DNA of 7,476 nt. It comes from Frankiaceae bacterium. Its GTDB lineage: Bacteria > Actinomycetota > Actinomycetes > JADGOU01. Within the stretch, counting starts at the first letter, position 1; every line of letters begins with the position of its first letter. Under the pieces are notes generated by a model. The model saw nothing but the letters and a program-made list of their open reading frames with translations. It was not told where the DNA came from and did not search any database. The stretch lies in contig JADGOU010000139.1 in assembly GCA_017882835.1 (NCBI GenBank), forward strand, positions 1-7,476. The letters are read 5' to 3'. The position numbers and the translations under genes are program-made. Positions 1 through 7,476 of the stretch are shown in pieces.

Positions 1-334
1 CGCGCTGGCGCAGCTCAGCCGACAGCGCGCGGCGAGCCAGGCCGCGGCCGGCGTGCCGGGACTCCACCCAGGCCGCTGCGAACGCGGTGTCGTCGACCAA
101 TCCGACGTCACCAAGACGATCAAGAACAGCCGCAGCCACGTCCGGGGCAACGCCCCGCCGCTGCAGGGCCGCCGCCAGCTGTGCCCGGGTCCGCGGTTGG
201 GTGGTCAGCAGGCGCAGGCAGATGGTGCGAGCGGCGGCCAGCGGATCCGCCGGCTGGTCGTCCGCCGTCGGCCGCGACGTCAGCCCGGTGCCGGCCGGGT
301 GGCCTGCGTCGGCCTGGCGTCGACCGGGTGCCAC
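1..334 (-). CDS. recX: RecX family regulatory protein, N-terminal 111 residues (runs off left edge)
   Basis: RecX binds RecA filaments in the cytoplasm and modulates their activity. Translating the minus strand from 334 gives 111 codons with no stop before the window edge. The first ~30 residues are a Pro/Ala/Gly-rich variable extension, common in actinobacterial RecX. The helical family pattern follows: AARTICLRLLTTQPRTRAQLAAALQ (about 33-58, split here for reading as AARTICLRLL + TTQPRTRAQLAAALQ), then RRGV (59-62), LGDVGLVDDTAFAAAWV (74-90) and SRHAGRGLARRALSAELRQR (92-111). These are the small three-helix repeats of RecX. The GTG start lies one base after the recA TGA. GGTGG inside the last recA codons (minus strand 348-344) sits 9 bases upstream as ribosome binding site. 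This spacing implies co-transcription and probably translational coupling with recA. The C-terminal half is outside the window. The position directly after recA makes the identity firm; the exact start is a little less certain. Confidence 0.9.
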   Translation of the reverse strand, partial: MAPGRRQADAGHPAGTGLTSRPTADDQPADPLAAARTICLRLLTTQPRTRAQLAAALQRRGVAPDVAAAVLDRLGDVGLVDDTAFAAAWVESRHAGRGLARRALSAELRQR

Positions 335-335
335 C

Positions 336-1379
336 TCAGAAGTCCACCGGCGGGGCCGCCACGGTGTCAGCTTCGGCGTCCAGCACGGCGCCGATCCCGA
401 GCTTTTCCTTGATCCGCTTCTCGACCTCGTTGGCGAGGTCAGGGTTGTCGCGCATGAACGCGCGGGCGTTCTCCTTGCCCTGGCCCAGCTGGTCGCCCTC
501 GTAGGTGTACCAGGCGCCGGACTTGCGCACGATGCCCTGCTCCACGCCCATGTCGATCAGGGAGCCTTCCCGGCTGATGCCCTGCCCGTAGACAATGTCG
601 AACTCCGCCTGCTTGAACGGCGGCGCCACCTTGTTCTTCACGACCTTGACCCTGGTCCGGTTGCCGACCGCCTCGGTGCCGTCCTTGAGGGTCTCGATCC
701 GCCGCACGTCGAGCCGGATGGACGCGTAGAACTTCAGCGCCCGACCGCCGGTCGTGGTCTCCGGCGAACCGAACATGACGCCGATCTTCTCCCGCAGCTG
801 GTTGATAAAGATCGCCGTCGTGCCGGAGCTGCTCAGCGCCCCGCTCAGCTTGCGCAAGGCCTGGCTCATCAGCCGCGCCTGCAGCCCGACATGGCTGTCG
901 CCCATCTCGCCCTCGATCTCCGCGCGCGGCACGAGGGCGGCCACCGAGTCGATGACGATGATGTCCAGCGCGCCAGACCTGATCAGCATGTCGGCGATCT
1001 CCAGCGCCTGCTCGCCGGTGTCGGGCTGGGAAACCAGCAGGCCGTCGGTGTCGACGCCGAGACGCTGGGCGTAGTCGGGGTCGAGCGCATGCTCGGCGTC
1101 GATGAACGCGGCGATCCCGCCGGCGCGCTGCGCGTTGGCGACCGCGTGCAGGGCGACGGTGGTCTTGCCGGAGGACTCCGGTCCGTAGATCTCCACCACC
1201 CGTCCGCGGGGCAGGCCGCCAATGCCCAGGGCGACGTCGAGAGCGATGGAGCCAGTTGGGATGACCTCGATCGGCACCCGAGCCTCGTCCCCCAGGCGCA
1301 TGACCGAGCCTTTGCCGAACTGTCGCTCGATCTGGGCCAGCGCGGTGTCGAGCGCCTTGCCGCGGTCTGGTGTTGCCAT
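336..1379 (-). CDS. recA: Recombinase RecA
   Basis: RecA forms ATP-dependent filaments on single-stranded DNA, drives homologous pairing and strand exchange, and stimulates LexA self-cleavage. From the ATG at 1379 the protein has 347 residues, the usual bacterial length. Visible motifs in this numbering are: N-terminal polymerisation segment with ALAQIERQFGKGSVMRLG (15-30); Walker A GPESSGKTT (66-74); catalytic Glu in FIDAEHALDP (Glu96); Walker B LDIIVIDSVAALVP (138-151); loop L1 around EGEMGDSHVGLQAR (156-169); and NQLREKIGVMFGSPETTTGGRALKFY (loop L2 region, from about 193, read as NQLREKIGVMFG + SPETTTGGRALKFY). There is no intein. The reading frame also extends to a GTG at 1388, but the ATG at 1379 is preferred. 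GGGTGG lies 5 bases upstream of it, MATPDRGKALDTAL is a typical family N-terminus, and motif numbering then equals that of E. coli RecA. The gene has a LexA box and a second damage-type promoter upstream, and recX follows immediately. Confidence 0.98.
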   Translation of the reverse strand: MATPDRGKALDTALAQIERQFGKGSVMRLGDEARVPIEVIPTGSIALDVALGIGGLPRGRVVEIYGPESSGKTTVALHAVANAQRAGGIAAFIDAEHALDPDYAQRLGVDTDGLLVSQPDTGEQALEIADMLIRSGALDIIVIDSVAALVPRAEIEGEMGDSHVGLQARLMSQALRKLSGALSSSGTTAIFINQLREKIGVMFGSPETTTGGRALKFYASIRLDVRRIETLKDGTEAVGNRTRVKVVKNKVAPPFKQAEFDIVYGQGISREGSLIDMGVEQGIVRKSGAWYTYEGDQLGQGKENARAFMRDNPDLANEVEKRIKEKLGIGAVLDAEADTVAAPPVDF

Positions 1380-1403
1380 GGATGCCACCCGTTTTGCCTC
1401 GTG

Positions 1404-1426
1404 GGTGCCGGGGCCCCGATGGCACC
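1404..1426 (-). other. Possible hairpin in the recA 5' leader
   Basis: GGTGCC (1404-1409) and GGCACC (1421-1426) form a perfect 6-bp inverted repeat. The 11-base loop contains the self-complementary GGGGCCCC (1410-1417). On the recA transcript the hairpin would end about 25 bases before the ATG at 1379 and just upstream of the GGGTGG ribosome binding site. Both proposed recA promoters would include it. Such repeats arise by chance in high-GC DNA, so a regulatory role is inference. Confidence 0.3.
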
Positions 1427-1445
1427 GGCGGATGAGTCGCGAGCG

Positions 1446-1468
1446 ACGCTAGCCGTCGGCTCCGACAG
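1446..1468 (-). promoter_or_regulatory. Proposed RecA-independent (PafBC / RecA-NDp type) promoter of recA
   Basis: Read on the minus strand this is CTGTCGGAG (1468-1460), 8 bases, then TAGCGT (1451-1446). The mycobacterial RecA-NDp motif, used by the PafBC activator, is TTGTCRGTG-N8-TANNNT. The match is 7 of 9 in the upstream element, exact spacing, and all three fixed positions of the -10. Transcription would start near 1439, giving a leader of about 60 nt before the recA ATG at 1379. Mycobacterial recA is known to have both a LexA-controlled and a RecA-independent promoter, which supports the reading. Function is inferred from motif and position only. Confidence 0.6.
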
Positions 1469-1512
1469 TTCCGCGGCGCGAACCGGCATCTGTGGACTGC
1501 CTGTCGTCGTAC

Positions 1513-1518
1513 ACAGTA
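1513..1518 (-). promoter_or_regulatory. Possible -10 element of the LexA-controlled recA promoter
   Basis: TACTGT on the minus strand (TANNNT type) lies 2 bases downstream of the LexA box in the direction of recA. LexA bound at the box would cover the -35 region and block polymerase. No convincing -35 hexamer is visible. The leader from this promoter would be about 125 nt. Confidence 0.4.
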
Positions 1519-1520
1519 GA

Positions 1521-1534
1521 CGAACGTCTGTTCG
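1521..1534 (-). promoter_or_regulatory. LexA binding site (SOS box) of recA
   Basis: CGAACGTCTGTTCG is a perfect inverted repeat of CGAAC and GTTCG around a 4-base spacer. This is the GAAC-N4-GTTC SOS box of actinobacteria and Bacillus. It lies about 140 bases upstream of the recA ATG and between recA and the DUF3046 gene. LexA would repress recA here until RecA filaments trigger LexA cleavage. Confidence 0.9.
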
Positions 1535-1571
1535 ACCTGCGGCCGACACGCCGGTCGGCGGCGGTGCCGGT

Positions 1572-1766
1572 TCAGCGCTCACGCGCGGGCACGGCGAACG
1601 CCTCGCACACCGCCAGCCACACCCGCTTGGCGTCTTCACCCTCGGCCAACGCCTCGCGTACGGTCCGGCCACCGAGGTCGGCGAACACGTGGTCGCGGGC
1701 CAAGGACTCGGCGTACGCCGAGCCAAACCGCCGCTCCATCCGGCGCCAGAACTCGGTGCGGCGCAC
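1572..1766 (-). CDS. DUF3046 family protein (64 aa), function unknown
   Basis: The 64-residue product begins VRRTEFWRRMERRFGSAYAE (GTG start read as Met). It carries the conserved DUF3046 features: TEFWRRME (4-11), YAES (18-21), DHV (25-27), LGGRTVREAL (31-40) and KRVWLAVC (47-54). No signal peptide or membrane segment is seen; it should be a small cytosolic, mostly helical protein. DUF3046 genes commonly sit just upstream of recA in actinobacteria, including mycobacteria, but no biochemical role is known to me. The same frame stays open to a GTG at 2057 deep inside the opposing lhr gene. That extension is Pro/Ala/Arg-rich shadow sequence. The start at 1766 fits the family N-terminus and has a TATCCT -10-like element 6 bases upstream, which would give a leaderless mRNA. 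The stop is 192 bases before the recA start, with the SOS box in between. Confidence 0.88.
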   Translation of the reverse strand: MRRTEFWRRMERRFGSAYAESLARDHVFADLGGRTVREALAEGEDAKRVWLAVCEAFAVPARER

Positions 1767-1772
1767 CGCACC

Positions 1773-1778
1773 AGGATA
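1773..1778 (-). promoter_or_regulatory. Proposed -10 element for leaderless DUF3046 transcript
   Basis: TATCCT on the minus strand (TANNNT) is followed by exactly 6 bases and then the GTG at 1766. Transcription would therefore start at or next to the G of the start codon. No good Shine-Dalgarno sequence is seen upstream of the GTG. A weak -35 candidate, TCGACG, lies about 15 bases further up. Leaderless genes are common in actinobacteria. Confidence 0.5.
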
Positions 1779-1840
1779 GGCCGCCGGGAGCCGCGTCGAC
1801 CCGGGCGGCGCACGGGCGAATCCGAGCCGCCGGAGCGCAA

Positions 1841-1863
1841 CTGTCGGTGCGCCGGGAGAGACT
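1841..1863 (+). promoter_or_regulatory. Proposed PafBC / RecA-NDp type promoter of lhr
   Basis: CTGTCGGTG (1841-1849), 8 bases, then GAGACT (1858-1863). Against TTGTCRGTG-N8-TANNNT this is 8 of 9 upstream, exact spacing, and two of three fixed -10 positions (G replaces the first T). The -10 ends 6 bases before the lhr ATG at 1870, so the transcript would be leaderless. The rival reading is that GGGAGAG (1854-1860), 9 bases before the ATG, is a Shine-Dalgarno sequence and the promoter lies further upstream. Both cannot act on the same mRNA, because the ribosome site falls inside the promoter. Confidence 0.5.
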
Positions 1864-1869
1864 GCGACC

Positions 1870-6521
<4,652 letters not shown>

Positions 6522-6525
<4 letters not shown>

Positions 6526-6590
6526 TCTACCAGCTCGACGCGATCCTGGGCCGGCGCCCGACTTACGCCGGGGTGCTGATGGCTCGGTAG
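6522..6590 (+). CDS. Doubtful 22-codon frame overlapping the lhr stop
   Basis: A GTG at 6522 overlaps the lhr TGA in a GTGA arrangement, as is typical of coupled genes, and opens 22 codons ending at TAG 6590. The predicted peptide begins VIYQLDAILGRRPTYAG and ends VLMAR. I recognise no family. It could be a coupled micro-gene, the worn-down start of a lost downstream gene (other actinomycetes often carry a Nei/Fpg glycosylase gene after lhr), or chance. The frame also contains the inverted repeat at 6551-6571, which may instead be the end of the lhr transcript. Confidence 0.2.
6551..6571 (+). terminator. Weak hairpin after lhr, possible terminator
   Basis: CCGGCG (6551-6556) and CGCCGG (6566-6571) form a perfect 6-bp stem with a 9-base loop, starting 26 bases after the lhr stop. 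No T-run follows. Actinobacterial terminators often lack one, but a GC-only stem of this length is expected by chance in such DNA. Confidence 0.3.
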
Positions 6591-6598
6591 GCCACTCG

Positions 6599-6653
6599 GG
6601 TGACGTTCGCACCGGCGCAAACAGTCTGTCCGCCGCGGTGACGACACGCACCC
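6599..6653 (+). repeat. Imperfect direct repeat upstream of the protease gene
   Basis: GGTGACGTTCGCACC (6599-6613) recurs as GGTGACGACACGCACC (6638-6653), 39 bases further on. GGTGACG and CGCACC are identical in both copies, with 2 or 3 variable bases between them. The second copy ends directly at the ATG of the S8 protease gene. Paired copies in an intergenic gap can be regulator sites, but no known operator is recognised. ACAGTCTGT (6621-6629), a short palindrome, lies between them. Confidence 0.4.
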
Positions 6654-7476
6654 ATGGCGAAACCTGGATGCCGCCGCGGCCGGCTGCGCGCGGTCGGCCC
6701 CCGGTTCACCGGACTGCTGTTCACGCTGAGCGCAGTGATCGTCTTGCCGCTGGCCGGCACTGCTTATGCGGCCGCCGCAGCGCCCGCCACGGGGCCGGCA
6801 CCGGCACCGGCCTCGCCGCGCCCCGTCCGGTCCGCCACCTTGGCCGCCACCTTGGCCGACGACGCGGCCGCCACCTTGGCCGACGCACCGGCCGCCGGGC
6901 CGGTTCGGCTCTCGGTGGCGACGACTGCCAACGGTCGATTGACCGTCCGGCCCGAGGTCGCGCCAGACCGCGTCCAGGCCAAAGCACTGGTCCTGCGAGT
7001 GCTCGCCGATCCGGCCGTCGTGGCCGTCGGCCTGTCCCGCGCCGTCCACCTTGCGACCACGTTGAGCAACGACCCACAGCGGGCGCAGCAGTGGGCGATG
7101 ACCACCCTGGACGCCGAGCACGCCTGGTCGGTCCACACCGCCGCGGGCGTGATCGTCGCGGTGATCGACAGCGGCGTGCAGCGCAACCACCCGGACCTCG
7201 CCAGCGTCGTGCTGCCAGGCACCGACTTGGTGACGCCCGGTGGCGACGGCGGCAACGACCTGAACGGCCACGGCACGCATGTCGCCGGCATCGTCGACGC
7301 GGTGGCCAACAACGGCATCGGGGTGGCCGGCCTGGCGCAGCAAGCCCAGATCCTGCCGATCCGCGTCACGGACGCGGCCGGATCCGGCACCAGCACCGCG
7401 GTGGCGCAGGGTGTCAGCTACGCGGTCGCTCGGGGTGCCAAAGTGATCAACATGTCGCTCACGATGGACGGCGACG
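6654..7476 (+). CDS. Secreted S8 family (subtilisin-like) serine protease, N-terminal 274 residues (runs off right edge)
   Basis: This is an exported endopeptidase of the Asp-His-Ser subtilase family. The ATG at 6654 is the first start after an in-frame TGA (6639-6641); no strong Shine-Dalgarno precedes it. Residues 1-39 form a signal peptide: basic CRRGRLR (6-12), hydrophobic stretch from about 20 to 35, and AYA (37-39) before the likely cut. An Ala/Pro/Thr-rich linker (40-82) follows. Residues 84-131 resemble an I9-type propeptide, ending VVAVGLSRAVHL. Next come NDPQRAQQWAM (139-149) and the catalytic domain, with the Asp in VAVIDSGV (Asp172), the His in NGHGTHVAGI (His206), LPIRVTDAAGSGT (234-246) and VINMSL (264-269). 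The catalytic Ser and the oxyanion Asn lie beyond the window, so activity cannot be confirmed. The gene follows lhr in the same direction after a 128-bp gap but shares no evident role with it. Its substrate is unknown; mycosin-like or processing functions cannot be assigned without the rest. Confidence 0.93.
   Translation, partial: MAKPGCRRGRLRAVGPRFTGLLFTLSAVIVLPLAGTAYAAAAAPATGPAPAPASPRPVRSATLAATLADDAAATLADAPAAGPVRLSVATTANGRLTVRPEVAPDRVQAKALVLRVLADPAVVAVGLSRAVHLATTLSNDPQRAQQWAMTTLDAEHAWSVHTAAGVIVAVIDSGVQRNHPDLASVVLPGTDLVTPGGDGGNDLNGHGTHVAGIVDAVANNGIGVAGLAQQAQILPIRVTDAAGSGTSTAVAQGVSYAVARGAKVINMSLTMDGD
6834..6885 (+). repeat. Short in-frame repeats in the protease pro-region
   Basis: GCCACCTTGGCCG occurs three times, starting at 6834, 6846 and 6870. 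This gives steps of 12 and 24 bases, and ATLA repeated in the protein at about 61-76. The last two copies share a longer block (6843-6861 and 6867-6885). All steps are multiples of three, so the frame is kept. They lie in the low-complexity linker between signal peptide and propeptide. Confidence 0.7.

Noticed and set aside
336..1379. Possible RecA intein, as in some mycobacteria
   Set aside because: The protein is of normal length and uninterrupted through Walker A, Walker B and both DNA-binding loops.
6626..6648. Third PafBC-like motif upstream of the protease (CTGTCCGCC...)
   Set aside because: The upstream element matches poorly and the hexamer after 8 bases is GACACG, which does not fit TANNNT.

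Overview
The window is high-GC DNA from an actinomycete. This is suggested by strong G/C bias at third codon positions, GTG starts, a DUF3046 gene beside recA, a GAAC-N4-GTTC type LexA box, and a full-length actinobacterial-type Lhr helicase of about 1550 residues. The genus cannot be fixed from the sequence. Something near Micromonosporales is a guess only.

Layout. The left part reads leftwards (minus strand). A 64-residue DUF3046 protein (start 1766) is followed by a 192-bp regulatory gap, then recA (347 aa, start 1379). One base after the recA stop comes recX (start 334), which runs off the left edge. Divergent from these, on the plus strand, lies lhr (1870-6525), filling most of the window. 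It is followed by a doubtful 22-codon frame overlapping its stop, a short gap, and the first 274 codons of a secreted S8 (subtilisin-like) serine protease that runs off the right edge.

How the genes fit together. RecA is the recombinase and SOS co-protease, RecX modulates RecA filaments, and Lhr is a 3'-5' helicase linked to DNA-damage survival in mycobacteria. The regulatory DNA supports one damage-response locus. Upstream of recA there is a perfect inverted-repeat LexA box (CGAAC-GTCT-GTTCG, 1521-1534). Closer to the gene is a good match to the RecA-independent (PafBC / RecA-NDp) promoter motif (CTGTCGGAG-N8-TAGCGT, minus strand 1468-1446). A related motif (CTGTCGGTG-N8-GAGACT, 1841-1863) ends exactly 6 bases before the lhr ATG. 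DUF3046 also has a -10-like TATCCT 6 bases before its GTG, so lhr and DUF3046 may both be transcribed as leaderless mRNAs. The S8 protease looks unrelated to this theme.

No mobile element, CRISPR array, rRNA or tRNA is seen. Nothing here is clearly a wholly new system. The most noteworthy signals are the paired damage-type promoters and the leaderless geometry.
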